Shown: positions 14,108 to 27,459 of the stretch, piece by piece | Layout: each line of letters starts with the position of its first letter | Numbering within the stretch: position 1 is the first letter of the stretch | From: Marasmius tenuissimus | Lineage: Eukaryota; Basidiomycota; Agaricomycetes; Agaricales; Marasmiaceae | Direction: 5' to 3' | Assembly: GCA_029532415.1 (NCBI GenBank) | Contig: JAQOTA010000065.1 | Coordinates: 1-64,000 of the forward strand | DNA length: 64,000 nucleotides | The notes under the pieces: model-generated | Seen by the model: the letters and a program-made list of their open reading frames with translations, nothing else | What the model was told of the DNA's origin: nothing | Databases searched by the model: none | Translations under genes and position numbers: made by a program

Positions 14108-16722
14108 GGTCGCCGGGTGCTCAATTGAGGTACGCCCGGCGTTGTCAAGACGAGGTCGCCCGCAACGTAGAAAACCTCAGAGGATGGGAGAGATTGCAAA
14201 GGGACGAGCTGGTGTAGTAGTAAGAAGGACACTGAAGCTGAAGCCTGACAGTGACAGCTCTAATTTTATGCCGATGACATGTTCCAGTTCGCGCTTCAAG
14301 TTTCAAGCTTCAACGTTCAACACCTTTCGTCAGTATCAACTTATTAAAAAAATTTTCAAACCTACACAGGTAGATGCTGGGTAGATGTATAATAAGACGT
14401 TCAGCTCTGTACCTTACGGTAAGGTCGACGTTCCTGAAGTTCATGAGCTCCGCTGCCATATAGCCATATAGTAGCTTCAGCCAAATCGTAGAAGCACTGC
14501 GGTGCCAGTCGGAGTACGACGAGTTTGAATATTGCGGAAGGAGAAATATGGATAATGAGTACTTGAGTACTGAGGCTGTGGGCTTCAAATTGAAATAGTG
14601 GTCGAGGTGAGCGAACCCGAACGAAAGAAGGAAGGAAGGAAGGATTCAAACGGAAACGAGCGCCCGGACCGGCGCACCCGAAGGAACTTTTTCTTGAACC
14701 ACCAGTCGAGTTCTCTCTGTGGACGCTCAACTTCGCACAAACCACAACAAGATGTACAAAAAAACTCAACAGATGCTTTAGATGTACCTCGCAACTCGAT
14801 CGTGAAGGTATACCCCCTCTTTTTGTCAGGTTCCGGCGATTACATACCGTTGATGATACTCGTTTGTTTTTAGCCCCCCACCCGCAAGTTATCGGCGCTC
14901 TTGAGGGCCAATGAGCATGCTAAGTCAGAGCTCTGGTCAACCATAAGTGTGATACGTTTGATTTGCTCCCGACACTGAAGCTGAAGAGGTGCGTGCCAGT
15001 ACTCGCGCAGAAGAAGGCACAGTGGGCCGTCAATGCGTCAACATTGACACGCTCTGCCCTTCTTCCCGAGGGCATAATCATGAAACGACGCGACAACAAA
15101 AACGTGGAAGGTCTCAATCTTACTCATCTCACTATAGCTCTGAATGCCTCGTGCTGGTGAGCGTTCAGGGAATCAGAGGCCTGATTGGAGGTTGAGGGGA
15201 GAAAATACGGATTCTCGAAAATTCTGCTTCACGATCTGGGACTTGGGTCTCTTCCGTCGGTGAACGAATACTCCAATTCATCTCGTACTCTATAGCTCCG
15301 CCCCAAGCATCTTCCCGCGGATATGCGCAGCAAAACAACTCTGCTGACTCGGATGACTGCTCAGGACGTTCCCACCCGACACTACATGACTACATTGAAC
15401 CTACTAATCTACAAAGTAGGAAGTGATTGAACTTACTCTATCTGGTAAGCGCTGATTCTGGATGGGAGATGCCCGGTCGGACTCATAAGCTGGCTTCCGA
15501 TATCATGCGCCTCTCCGCAAATACACGACACGTTACACAGCCCCGCCAAAAATCCGCTTCAACTTGGCTCGACGGGTTCTTTCATACGAGAACCTTCTGA
15601 CATCGCTCACAGCACTCTCGGGCCTTGCTGTTCCGTACTGAGCCCTCGCAGTAAATGCGGGGTATTGTTACTTGGTCGACACTGGGTGACTTGGATGATC
15701 ACTCGAACATTCCTCACGCCAACCCGAGCTTGCGACTTGACCGGAATTCGGTTTTCAATCTGTTCATTGTTCGGCGCTAGCGTTCAGCTTTTGTATTGTC
15801 CGTTGCCAACTCAGAACGCCGTTCAGATTGATCAAGGAAGACTATGGACCCATCACGGCGTCTTCGGGAATGGAACCTTTGCGCAAAGATCCTTTCCCAG
15901 CCCTGCAAAGTAGTGACTTGATTTGTGACTTTATATGTCGATGGTGTGGGGGTGGCAGGTACTACGCTGAACTTCCCAATGATGGAAAGCTCTGGTATAG
16001 CAATGTTATCTCTTAGTTCGGACAAATAGCGCGATGCTCATGCGGTTTCGAACCCTCTCAAGGCTTTGATTTCTCTTATTCTACAGCAGCTGTCAGTCAC
16101 TCGACAAGTGCTATGACTATTCTAGGGATACAACTCTTTGTCTTAGTGGTCATGCTGGTGAAGCTCTTCCATTTCGTTGATTCCAATCCTTGTTCTATTT
16201 TCAAGTATGAAAACAATGCCAAATGGCGGTGAAGTGCCCTAATAAGGGTCTTCGGCTATTGTCTCTGCGGAGATCATTCTTGAGTAACTTATTGTCACTT
16301 GTTAAATTGTGACAATGGTGGCAACCCGGGTTGACCTCTTCCCCTTATAAGCTCTCGACTCGGGACGGAGGGCCTTCTCGTCCCTCGTACTTAAGGCCTC
16401 CTTGAGTCCATCCCCTGCGATTGCTTCACTAGTTCATCATCCTCGACCTCTAGATCTTTCTGGCCTCATTGCCCTCCGTCATCGCAACTCTGTTTCACGC
16501 TTAGGTTCTCTACACGTTTCAACGCTTCTCAAGTGACGCAGGTGTCACCTGGTTTCATCTGTGGAGGGTCAGTGGCGTACATATAACTGTTTGAGTACAC
16601 CGGGTACTAATCATAGCTCACTCTTTTTCTCTCTGTAGACAAATTTTCCCTCCCAGCCTTTTTCTCTTTCTCCACTTTCCCCATAACATTCACGAAGACA
16701 TACACACACGCACGCATCCAAT
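14108..16722. other. Long intergenic region
   Basis: About 2.6 kb without a supportable gene. The 19-bp AGTACT-TG-AGTACT motif recurs at 14556-14574 and a short AAGG repeat lies at about 14624-14641. Frames of 60-120 codons are present on both strands but have no splice-linked partners or motifs. The last 300 bp are C/T-rich and serve as promoter and leader of the Pro-rich gene at 16723. A diverged or non-coding gene could be missed here. Confidence 0.4.
14556..14574. repeat. 19-bp motif, second occurrence
   Basis: Same 19 bp as at 1901-1919, in the intergenic region upstream of the NACHT gene. Confidence 0.6.
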
Positions 16723-17550
16723 ATGACAGAATACGACTACTCCCCCGAAGGATACCAACGATACCTCGAAACCCAAGACCGAATTTCACGATGGGTTGAC
16801 ACTGCAGAGGCCCACCGACACCAGTTCAAGACGCCCTTTGGACTCCGAACTGACGTTGTTGAAAGCGAGCAGTGGGACGGTGTCTCGAGAACGAGCCGTA
16901 GAGACGATGATCGACGTAGCACAACGAGAGCAGGACCTCCCCCACCGCCATTATACCATCCGACACCGGTCCCAGCAGCTGGGATGACACCTTCACCAGC
17001 TCAGACCTGGCATCAGACACGAGGAGAACCTACCGGGGTTCAATATCAGCAACCTGCATACGTTATTACTCAACAATCCAAACGTAAATCGTCCAAGTCT
17101 CATAAATCACACAAGTCCTCGTCGAGGTCAAGACCACCGCCGACAACATACATCATTCATACTCCCGGTGTCCCACCGATGCCCACAGTCCAGCCTCCGC
17201 CACCACCAGGGCAGTACGGCCCATCGAGCAACACGTCGTCAGTGACCTACATCACCACTGATCATACGGGCTATCCGGTCACCCATACAGCCCCTCTTCA
17301 TCAGATCCCAGGCTCTGTTTACTCGTATTCAACGCCTCCTGCCGTGGCCAGTTCACCTCAGGTGTACGCTAACCCACCACCACCTCCGATGATGTCGCCC
17401 TATACTTCCCCACCGACAAGTCCTCCCTTACCCGGATCTTACCATCATCCACAGCCGAATGTAGTATACCTCCCACCGAATACGAGGACGAGAACGATCA
17501 AAGTCATGGTAGTTACCCAACAGCACCCGCCAGTGACTCAACCTCACTAA
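16723..17550 (+). CDS. Pro-rich uncharacterised protein
   Basis: Single exon, 275 residues, starting MTEYDYSPEGYQRYLETQ at an ATG preceded by a C/A-rich leader. The first 70 residues are charged and could form a short folded or helical segment. The rest is Pro-, Ser-, Thr- and Tyr-rich with PPPPP runs. A basic Lys/Ser patch around residues 120-137 (KRKSSKSHKSHKSSSRSR) could act as a nuclear localisation signal. The C-terminus has a VVYLPPN stretch. I do not recognise a family. The consistent reading frame, amino-acid composition and leader support a real gene. An intron near the end cannot be excluded, because the final codons resemble a run into an untranslated region. Confidence 0.72.
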   Translation: MTEYDYSPEGYQRYLETQDRISRWVDTAEAHRHQFKTPFGLRTDVVESEQWDGVSRTSRRDDDRRSTTRAGPPPPPLYHPTPVPAAGMTPSPAQTWHQTRGEPTGVQYQQPAYVITQQSKRKSSKSHKSHKSSSRSRPPPTTYIIHTPGVPPMPTVQPPPPPGQYGPSSNTSSVTYITTDHTGYPVTHTAPLHQIPGSVYSYSTPPAVASSPQVYANPPPPPMMSPYTSPPTSPPLPGSYHHPQPNVVYLPPNTRTRTIKVMVVTQQHPPVTQPH

Positions 17551-20392
17551 TTCGTTATCCGTAGTACTGATTTTAGCTCCGTGAATCTTCCACGGGTACT
17601 CACTCGGACATTGCGTTTCTTTGGGACAATCATTTCCCTAATCCTTAGAGCTCAGGCCGCGGACTTCCTTCTCCTATCCTGTCCTTACACGCCTCACTCT
17701 CTAGACTCAGACTGCCTTCCTCCGATGTATCCCACCTCATTAGATTTTACCTCTGAAGAGGATTCGCTTAATTACCCTCCCCTCCACTCCCTCTCGCGTA
17801 CACGGTACACTCCACGTCGTCTCCAAATACCATTGACTGGCTCGATGCTCAATGCTCAATGCACGACAAACAATCGGTTACTGCAACTCGTGTCGTTGCT
17901 ATCCTGCCTCGCATGACACAGAATAGTCACCGCTGGTCATTCGATTCGGCAAAGCATTGGCCTCGTGCATCAGGGTCTCATGCATGGCTCGTAATCGGCT
18001 GTTATTGGCGTCTGACTTGGCCGAGAACCCTGGAATATTTACATAGAGTGCTCTCATGCTCCCGGTGCCCGAAAAAACTTGGGGCTTTGGGCTAGAACGA
18101 CGAACGCCGCCACCCCTCGTCCGCTTCGACCTCCTGTTCGCGTTCAATGGACGCTAAGGAGGCCGCCAGAAGCGCTCGCTCGTCGCGCGCTTGACTTCCA
18201 TATTCAGTTGGAACTAGGCGACAGCGATACCTCTCCACCTTGGCGCATCCCTTCGGCCCTGCATCTCCCAAGCCTCCTATTTGTCTCAACACGTCCCGCG
18301 ATACTTCTTCGTATCCGGTCTCCACCTCATCTACATATTCATCAGTTCCAAGGTATTCATATGCATTTTTACTCATCCAGATTCCAATCGTTCTTATCAT
18401 TATGTATCCTACTCGCCCGTGGCCTTGTACTATTACCGTCAGCTATTACTATACAGCTCCTCTCATATTCTGTTCCGGATCAAACGTTCTTTACAGTCTT
18501 ACTCATCTCTCTCTCATTGTCTTATCTCTGTTTCTCGTCTCTTCGTCTTCCTCTGGCTTCTCTGGTTTTCTCTTTCCCTCTTAGTCTTACTCTTGGATTG
18601 TTGAACCCGTAAACTTGAACTGTTGTAACTTGTATCATACATAGCCTGGATATACATACAAAGATCTCCCTTCCGTCCATGTCGATCATCGTTGTGAGCT
18701 CCCCGTCCAGCGTCCGAGCGCGGGTGTCTCCCCTTTGAAGTCGGATTCCGGGCACCACGGCGCCCTGTCGGATCTTGGAGGTGGCACTCGTGGGTCGCAG
18801 CTCGAAGTAGGTATGTGGAAACCTCATCTCGCCATGAGCGTCCTACAACCTACTTCAACCCCTCCTCCTTCCGGTGCGGCTGTCCCTCAGGCGACTGCGC
18901 ATCACGAGGTTCTCCACAATAGACTGCTGCGTCGTGAGACTGTACGTCCGAATCCGTTCCCGCGTTGTACGCTCTGTTTGGGAGGCGGCTGAAAAGAGGT
19001 GGAGTAATTGGCATAGTCACCGCGATGACAGTATCAGATGATTAACCATACGCTAAGTAGGTGGGTATCAGCGAGAAGGACGTACCGAGACGATCCGGGT
19101 AGATACTAGGACGGCTGGAGCTCGGAGGCTATGCCCTCGCATGTGTCTTTGGCCGTTTGAGGAGATCGGACTCATTGTGCTCCTCCCGTGCGCAGTTGGA
19201 GTGTCTGTCAAGCGTTGATGGGGTGAGTAAAGTTGAGATGACAAGCGCGTACATATTGGGCCTAGGGCTGGTTACTGAGCGAGGGCGGAGCCGGGGGTGA
19301 GGCCGTTCACCATGGAAGAGAGATGACAAGAGGATCCTTGTCATCCATCGAAAAGGTACCACCGGTACACAGACGTAGTAAAGTTGTGTCGTGTTTGATG
19401 TCTAACAGCCAGCCGATAGCAGATGCATTTCAAGGAAAGCAAGTTCAATGAACGTTGTAAATTGTGGGTGCAGCATCGGGCGGAAGTTTCCGAGCAGCGG
19501 TGGCCTGGTATCTCCGCCAAAGCAAACTGACAGTCAAGATCACACAACCACACCCGGGTATAGACCCAGACCCCAAAGATGCGCGAAACGATAGTAGGTG
19601 GCTGACAGTCGTATCAGCGTATTCAACGTTCGCCTGGCACGAAGGACCTGAAGAGACGCAAAAGAGACGAGTTCTCCCGGGTTTTACAGTCAGGAAAATC
19701 ACTAGAGGAGGTAAGCGCTGCCTGCATGTACGTTTGCGCTGTACATGAGGATCAAGAATTTCATGAGCTTTGCAAGAGCTGCGTGAGACTCATCGGCGTC
19801 AGAGTTCGTGAGCGCTGAGTGCTTGAGCCCTGGCGCTTGATTTCTTTCCGGAGCGATTATCCGTGCGTTTAGAGTCAGGTGCGGACTGCATAGCCACCTC
19901 ATACCATCCTCAAACCACAACCACCACGGCCCTCTATGATATGCACTCCTTCTTTACGCGCTCAATAACAACACAATGGTTAACACTAGAAACTTCGAAG
20001 AAAAGCACAAATGCGTTCAGGCCAACCACTAATGCAGCAACAGCAATGAAAATACCTCTAACAATCAACGATCATCAAAAGTTTCGATATCGTACCGCAT
20101 GAGTACTACGAGGAAACATGTTTGGAGACTCGGGGATGTGACGTGGGAGCCTAGAGATAAGTGCTATAGATGATAATCAGTGGAGGTGGACTTCAACATT
20201 CAAAGGACTCCCCATAATCCGGATCTCGGAAGTCGAAGTTCTGTCTGACTTGCCGTTATCAGGCGTCACCTGCGCTCGCTGGCTACCCCGCAATGGACCC
20301 AAAGTTGGTAAGTATTTTCTTGATGTGGAGGTATATAAACGAGCTACGCTTGGTTCTGCTACGACACGTTACTCATCCTATTTACTATCAAG
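17551..20392. other. Long intergenic region
   Basis: About 2.8 kb. The first kilobase is T/C-rich and gives a spurious 177-codon frame with a non-ATG start. The 18.7-20.3 kb part has short frames on both strands with no recognisable motif. A TATATAAA box at 20332-20339 lies 53 bp before the carboxylesterase start and is the only feature I would support. Confidence 0.4.
20332..20339 (+). promoter_or_regulatory. TATA box of carboxylesterase gene
   Basis: TATATAAA 53 bp upstream of the ATG at 20393, a spacing usual for fungal TATA promoters with short leaders. Confidence 0.45.
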
Positions 20393-23000
20393 ATGACTAC
20401 AAATCGAGTGGGTCGAGTTGCTGTTGCCTTTGCCACCGCTGCCATTGGAGTGGCCGCATATGCGAAGCCACAGGGGAGGGCTGTTTCACTGTTGTTTGAT
20501 AACGACGCGGATTGGGTGGTAAGCTCCGATTCTCTATTCTTCATGAAATGCATCCGTTCATGAACGCGATCATCCATGGTTAGCACTTTGCGGATCATGC
20601 CAGCGCGCTCTTGTTTCACGAGCCAGTCACAAGCGTCGAAGCGATGAGCATCTGCAAGGAAAACAACGAGACGCTGTTCAATGTGGAGAACCTATCCGAG
20701 TACGTTATGAGTGAACGAGGATACACCAGACTGAATCAAAATTGGGCATAGAATTTCGGGGTACTTATCATATTTCCGGTTCTTAGGCGACATCGACGAT
20801 GATCAGACGTTCTGGGTCAATTCAAACGAAACAGTGTGCTCAACCGATATCTCACAAACCGACTGTCTGGAGTTGCAGGGCGGAGATACAGCATTACCAT
20901 TTCTCTGCACCAACTCTGCACCCCATACTAGTCAAGTTGATACGGACTTCTCAACGTCGCCAAAGACCGACATTACCTCAAATGGCACCGTGTTCACTGG
21001 GTATGTCGACCTCCTTACTCTTTTCATTCGCCGTCCTTATGATTCATTCCACTTCCTTCAGTACTCGTGATCATTTGACCTTTCGTTTCATGGGAATCCC
21101 TTACGCGCAGGCACCCACCGGGTCTTTGCGCTTCAAGTATGCTCAACCATGGAGTGGGAAAGAGGTTGACGCTACGGCATGTAAGTCAAATGATTCAACA
21201 TACTCCTTCGTCGAAGTGGAGGCTTACACCCCTCCCCAGTGAAGCCAGGTTGTCTCCAGACCGGCTCATTCTGGGATAACAATTCTCTTGGTTTGAACCC
21301 TTGGGGACTCAGTGAAGACTGGTAAGCAACCCTTTGTCTACGTACTCATAATTACACTTCTCAGACGTGATATTCCCCCCCCCCAAGCCTATATTTGAAC
21401 GTATACACCCCTTACATACCCTCTGATGTGCTATCCGAAAATCTGCTGGCACTGAAACCAGTCCTATTTTGGATACACGGGGGAGGCAACACCAATGGAC
21501 TGGGCTCCGACGCTAGATTCGACGGCGGTCCTTTGACCTCTCGAACAGACAGTGTCCTGGTTACCATAAACTACCGACTGAACATCTTTGGGTTCCTTGG
21601 ACTGAATGACGGTGTCGTTACAGGCAACTACGCGTTAACAGACAAAATCACCGCTCTACAATGGGTGAAGAATAACATTGCAGCGTTTGGTGGCGACCCA
21701 GAGAAGGTTACGATATTCGGGCAGTCCGCTGGTGGGTTCTCGGTAATCGACTTAGTGAGGAGTCCTCCGGCAAAGGGTCTCTTCAGGAGTGCAATTTCGC
21801 AGTCTGGAGGCTCGAGCAGGTTCGTGACGGCAGAACAGGCGGCAAATACAACAGGTGCTTCCAATCCCTCGCGTTTCGCTCTTCTTGAGCTCATAATGAT
21901 CCTTCTTGTTCATTAGCGCCGGCTTTGGCACGGTTTTGCAACGGAACGCGTGCTGAAAGACTGGAATGTCTTCAGGATCTCCCGGTAGAGACACTCTTGA
22001 ACATCAGCACAATGCAATCTTGGCCATCCGTTCAGGACGATGTATACGTCCTCGAGCCTGCTGTCGAGCAAGTTGGCAAGGGGGCGGAGGCTGTCAACAG
22101 TGTACCTTTCTTGGTGGGGTTCATGCCTGATGAGGGACAATCGTAAGTGGCCAGTTGCATGGCAAACCCTATTTTGATCGCACCTTCATATACCTAGACT
22201 TTTGGCGGAGGCGATCTCACCCAACGATACTGATTTCAATCAGACGTTGGCGAAAGCTGTTGGCGTGACTGTCGCCCAGGCTGTACTCAGCTCTGGTTTG
22301 TGGGAGATTACTGATGAATTTACACCATGTATCTGTTTATTTCTCTATCGCACACTCGTGCTAATCCAACCCTGTCATCTCAACAGACAATGCGACTATC
22401 AACGTTGATAGCGATCTCAGCTTGACTTGTCCCGCCGAGCAGATGATTTCGGCTGCCGCCGACTCTGGCGCGTTCCCAGCGTTGTGAGTCTCTTCATCAG
22501 GTTTCAGTGATATCTTGCGTCTCAACACCAACAGATACGTCTACACGATGAGGCATGGATACGGTCAATCTTTCCTCAACCCCTACGGTCTCTGCAGCTT
22601 CCCCGTGGGCCAGCCTCAAGTTCCTTCATACCTCTGTCATGGTGCAGATATATACGAGGTATTCGGGACCTATCACCTCTTTGACCAGCCAGTTCGGGTC
22701 GAGGAAGATATATTCTATACTGGTCTCGTTCAAGATATGTGGGGGGCCTTTGCATGGTCGGGGAGTCCGAACCCCGACCTGGAATATCTGCGAGCACGAG
22801 GGGCTGCGTATAACAGCACTTTGACGGTGCTTTCGGACTCTGGATGGATTTGGCCTCAGTTTGATGGTGGAGAGACGTCGGGACAGGTGGCGTCGTTGAA
22901 TTATCCCGGACTGGCGATTGATGAGGGGATGCCGGATGAGAAGAATGGCAGGTGCGCAGTCGTGATGGGAGCGTCCCAGTCTTCTTTTGGACTCGCTTAG
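20393..23000 (+). CDS. Secreted type-B carboxylesterase/lipase
   Basis: Alpha/beta-hydrolase of the carboxylesterase/lipase type-B family, hydrolysing esters outside the cell or in the secretory path. The start MTTNRVGRVAVAFATAAIGVAAYA is a plausible signal peptide. About 110 residues with several Cys and N-glycosylation sites follow before the esterase domain begins at FRFMGIPYAQAPTGSLRF. Family hallmarks are LYLNVYTP, the oxyanion loop WIHGGGN, the nucleophile elbow GQSAGG, the acid in FMPDEG, and the catalytic His in YLCHGADIYEVFG. All introns keep frame when joined by hand, giving about 690 residues. The C-terminus (MGASQSSFGLA) is less certain, because a short unrecognised intron near 22951 would change the last residues. 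Substrate cannot be predicted. Confidence 0.9.
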
Positions 23001-23437
23001 CCTGGACGAAGACGAATACCGATTTTATACCGACGCCTCAGTCGTCAAATTCGACTTTTGAGCTGCAAGTAATCAAACATTCCACACCGAGGTCGAGATG
23101 GTCACCTCGTAACCTTCCACGGAGTACCTCCCCTCATCCTCGAGTTGCGTCTCATCGATGATCTTCGATGATGACGCAGCGAAGGTTTGTATAGTGTACC
23201 TTGAGTTAACAGATAGCCCTAAGCCACGTACACTCCGAGTCCCACCGTCTCCCAAGCATAGAGAATCTTGTTTTCTCGGTTCGACACCGACAACACAGAT
23301 TGCGGGATCGAGATGGTGACTATAGCAACTCTCTGATGCCATCGCACGAGTGCTTGTGGCACTGTGATCGAGTCAAGTGCCGAGCTCTCGAGTCGCAGTC
23401 TTTCTTCCTCGATACCCTCTGCCAGACCCAGCGGCCA
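23001..23437. other. Intergenic
   Basis: Contains the carboxylesterase 3' flank and the promoter of DUF6533 copy B. No gene is seen. Confidence 0.45.
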
Positions 23438-25323
23438 ATGGAAGACTTGGCGTTAACGAAAACACAGCTCGAACAATTGCATAGATGCATCTATAACGGC
23501 TGGCTTGGGGACGTGAGTGTCGAGTACATGGTGATTGCTATCGTTAGTAGCTGATTCTCGGGCATTACAGAGGTTCCTATGTATGTTTCTTCACTGTAGT
23601 CTTCGACTTCTTCGAGGACTCTGTTAATCAATTCTGGCCCTCACAGTCGCTGGCTCAGCTCTTCTCGTGAGTTTCCTTGACTCCGTGAGCGACAGAACCC
23701 AAGTAGTTCTGACGTTTGACCGTGGCCTCTGAAGTTATTCGACTATGTCTTGACCTTCGCGAGCGAAGTGTGACACACATATCGAGTAGCTCGTTGATGT
23801 CTCTTGCTAATCCTCCACTCCAGGTGAAGTTTCTGTCAAGGTCCAGGCTATCATCGAAGTTGGGCACCGGGCTATTCGTTCTCTGTCGATATTGCGCCTT
23901 GGGAATCGCAATTTTGGCACTCACTCCCGTCGTATGTTTCTTCGCGGAATTGCGTGTTCGAGATCACCGTGCACTAACAAGACGCTAGCGAGGTTATGCC
24001 ACTGTGGATAGTGTCCGCACAAGTACGACTCATCAAGTTCACGAAACTCCCTGGTACAATTTGTTCATTCATTGACCTATCTCCCCGCAAGCAGTTCTCT
24101 GTGTTACATCCATAGCGGCTTCCGAAAGTTAGCGCCACCAATATGCCTTTTCCTTCGCTTTACTCTGATACTCGCTTCAGCCATCCTTGCAGTCCGCACA
24201 TGGGCGATATGGGCCCGAAACCGAATCATCCTATATTTTCTCCTCACCTCTGCACTTGTGAGTATTCAGAGCCACCCATACAATACTCAATTGTTTCTGA
24301 TTTACTCAGGGCGCCGCAATCGGGACCACGATCGTTATCGGGAAAGAAATGGCTACCAATCAGCGTGCGTTACTCGCTTAAGATTCAAGGGAGTTGACTC
24401 TCGAGTGCCCACTGATCCTACTTCTCAGGACGACCATTAATAATTCCTGAGTTAGCCCCGCTTTGCAGTGAGGTCCTGAGTGACATCAGATTTGCCTTCG
24501 TCGTGCCGTACGTTTCAACCATCGCCTACGAGATACGTGAGTGGAAGGATTTGGGGTTGAGTTCATGACAGGCTGCGTCGAAAGGTAGCTGACTCTTTCT
24601 CTCCTCACAGTCACACTGGTTCTATCATTATACCGCATAGCCAAGTGGAGACAGAGCATACCGGAGAATATACGGGCGCCACTGTTGGACATTTTGTGGA
24701 GGGACGGTCAGCGATGTTTTTCATTCGATTGATGCCTTCCTTGAAGTACTTACTAATGATCTTCGCACGCACACAGGCGTCATGTATTTCACGCTCATGC
24801 TTCGTGAGTAAAGTTTTGCATAGATTAAACTCTCAAGACTCACCTCATTCGCCTCAGTGCTAAATTTTATGAATATAGGATTCGTGCTCCAATCCGAGGT
24901 ACCGACGCATTCTCATGATCTTGAACTACAGTGAACATCCATTAATTTTAAAGGCACCTCAGCTACGCAGTGGTGGGGCAAAGTGAGTACCTCCGTCTCA
25001 TGTGCCACTGGAGCCGCACAGCTCGCCGCAGCGCTCACAAACCATCGTCAGTTTACAAGCCATACTACATAGTATGATGGCATGTCGCATCGTAATGGTA
25101 CATTTTCTGCACTGTTGATGAGTCCATCGGACTTCCGTACTTGTGGTTGATGAACTTGATACCCCAGCATCTCGCAACGTCCCACAACCCGAAGGACATC
25201 ACTAATCCAACGATTTCAGCTTTTGCTGACGTCTCAGATATTCATTTCAGGACACGAATCACGGCACATGAGACGAGTGAGAGGTTGCCGATATCGAGGA
25301 GGAAAGAGAATAACGAAGGATGA
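23438..25323 (+). CDS. DUF6533-type seven-helix membrane protein, copy B
   Basis: Array member with the full 16-exon structure, all in frame. Exon 1 starts MEDLALTKTQLEQLHRC. Exon 2 is 10 nt (23571-23580) and exon 3 is 20 nt (23647-23666). The DUF6533 core reads LFDYVLTFASE then VKFLSRSRLSSKLGTG and LCRYCALGIAILALTPVV. Later exons carry AVRTWAIWARNRIILYF, FAFVVPYVSTIAYEI, RIAKWRQSIPENIRAPLL and MNIGFVLQSE. The last exon begins HLATSHNPKDITNP and ends in TGA at 25321-25323. The protein has about 315 residues with some seven hydrophobic segments and a short hydrophilic C-terminal tail. Function unknown. It is convergent with copy C, only 262 bp away. Confidence 0.88.
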
Positions 25324-25585
25324 GTCTGGATTTTTTGCAGCTCATGGGAATCACTGTGGACGCTTCATTCCAATGTACAATGTACCTTCTGGATAGACCC
25401 GGACGGCTAATATCACCAGGGCAGCCAACTCAGACAGTAATCATGACATTCCTTCATTATTGTTTTCGGGCACCCGTGTTTCTTGGGCCTTGATACTGGG
25501 TTTGGACTGGATATCTGAGGACCCGTCGTCACAAACCGAGATTACCCACAATACTAACAGCTGCAAGATACTCGGATAGTCCTAG

Positions 25586-27459
25586 TCATCCTTCGCTACC
25601 CCCTTCTCGCCTTGAGACTGGGAATCTCTCCACCGTTTCGTGTACTGCGATTTGTGTGGTAAAAAGGATATCCGAGACATCAGCATAACCAGAGATCGCG
25701 GGATTTGTGATGTCCCTTGGGTTATTGGATGTTGCGAGATGCTAGGGGTAATGAGAGGGTCGTCAGTCACGAGTACGGGAGGATGAGCTCAAGCTTCAGG
25801 CCTCAGTGACTCTGTAGAAGAACGTACCAACACGATGCGGCACGCCATGATACTGTGTAGTATCGCTTGTAAGCTGTTGAAGATGTTCTTGAGCTGCATG
25901 ATTCCGGTACATGAGGCGCAGCACTCACTTAGCCCCCCCACTGCGTAACTGAGGTGCCTTGGAAGTTATCGAACGACGGTTATTCATGATAGGTCAAAAT
26001 CATCAGAACTTGACCATACCTGTGATTGAAGTACAATCCCGATATTCATAAAATTGAGCACTCGAATTCGAAATGTGATGGGTTAGTCGGTTGAGGCTTG
26101 TTCTGTGATGTAAAACTTCGCTCACGGAGCATGAACGTGAAATACACGACGCCTGCGTGCGTGGGACCGGAGAGTGCGAGTAAGTATTTGCGAAGGCAAT
26201 CGAGAAACATTGACGCTCACCGTCCCTCCATAGGTTGTCTAATAGCGGCGCCCGTATATTCTCTGGTATGCTCTGTCTCCACTTGGTTATGCGATATAAC
26301 GACAGAGCCAGTGTCACTACGATCATAGGAAAGTTAGCCACTAGCAGTCCCACCCCGCTCACATGGATTCAAAGTCGAAATCTGACTTGCACTCACCTAT
26401 CTCATAGGTAATCGTCAAGATATACGGCACGATGAAGGCATTTTTTATGTCGCTCAAAGTCGCGCTGCAAAGATAGGTCAACTCAGGAGTTATCAATGGG
26501 CGTACTAGAAAGATATCAGCCGGCGAGAGTTAAATATGCCCGGGCGGGTAACGCACTCTGGTTGGTGATCAGTGCTTTCCCGATGATAACTGCGACCGTA
26601 GTCACGGCACACTAAACAAACCAGAATAAAATCGCGTATCAGCGATTCAGTAGTGCGAAGAATACTCACGACCGCAATGGTAACAAGATAATACAGTATC
26701 TTCCGGTTTCGACTCCATATCGCCCACGTGCGGAGTGCAAGGATGACTGAGTTAGATAGCACATTGGTTACAGAAACGAAGGGAAAGGGATGTATACAAC
26801 GCTCACTTTCAGATGAAACTATCGATGTGAGACGAAGAACTGCTCGAAGAGAAACAAGTCGCTCGAACATGAACCAAGGGTATCGTGAAGGCGCTTCCTA
26901 CCTGTCACGACACTGTCCACAGTGGGGTTACTTCGCTGGCGTCTTATTAGCACGATGATCCCGAACACGCAGAAAAACGTACAACTGGACTGACTGCCAG
27001 AACCGCCATGACCAAGGCGCCGTATCGACAAACAATGAATGGCCCAGTGCCCAACGACGGTCGTCTGCTAGATCTTGACAGAAACTTCGCCTGGGATGGA
27101 AGGTCAGCCAAGGTGTGATTGGTAAGTATGTAGGTCCCACCTCGTTCGCGACCGTCAAGATGTAGTCGAAAAACTGTAGATGTCACAGCTGAACCCCAAA
27201 CTTTCTTGATCTCTTTCGATATTCGCAAAAGAACTCACGAAGAGAGCTGACCCAGCAACTATGAGGACAAATTTTGAGCAATAGAATCCAAGAACCCCTT
27301 CAGAACGAAGACATACACAGAACTCCCTGCAAAGCTCGAGGATTAGCCCATGCTGAAACCAATCACAATGAATCTAACACTCACATCCCCAAGCCGACCA
27401 TTATGAATACACTTCTTCAGCTGTTCGAGTTGTGTTTCCGTCAATGACAAGGCTTCCAT
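25586..27459 (-). CDS. DUF6533-type seven-helix membrane protein, copy C
   Basis: Same gene model as copy B on the opposite strand. Start MEALSLTETQLEQLKKC; exon 2 is 10 nt (27326-27317), exon 3 is 20 nt (27258-27239). The core reads FFDYILTVANE then AKFLSRSSRRPSLGTG and VCRYGALVMAVLAV. Later exons include LALRTWAIWSRNRKILYYL, AFIVPYILTITYEI, RITKWRQSIPENIRAPLL and MNIGIVLQSQ. The C-terminal exon starts HLATSNNPRDITNPAIS and ends in TGA at 25588-25586. All exon joins stay open, so it looks functional. The tail sequence and intron positions match copies D-F closely, indicating recent common origin within this array. Confidence 0.88.

Noticed and set aside
18079..18612. Open frame of 177 codons
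   Set aside because: Non-ATG start, T/C-rich composition that yields Leu/Ser/Phe runs in several frames, no motif.
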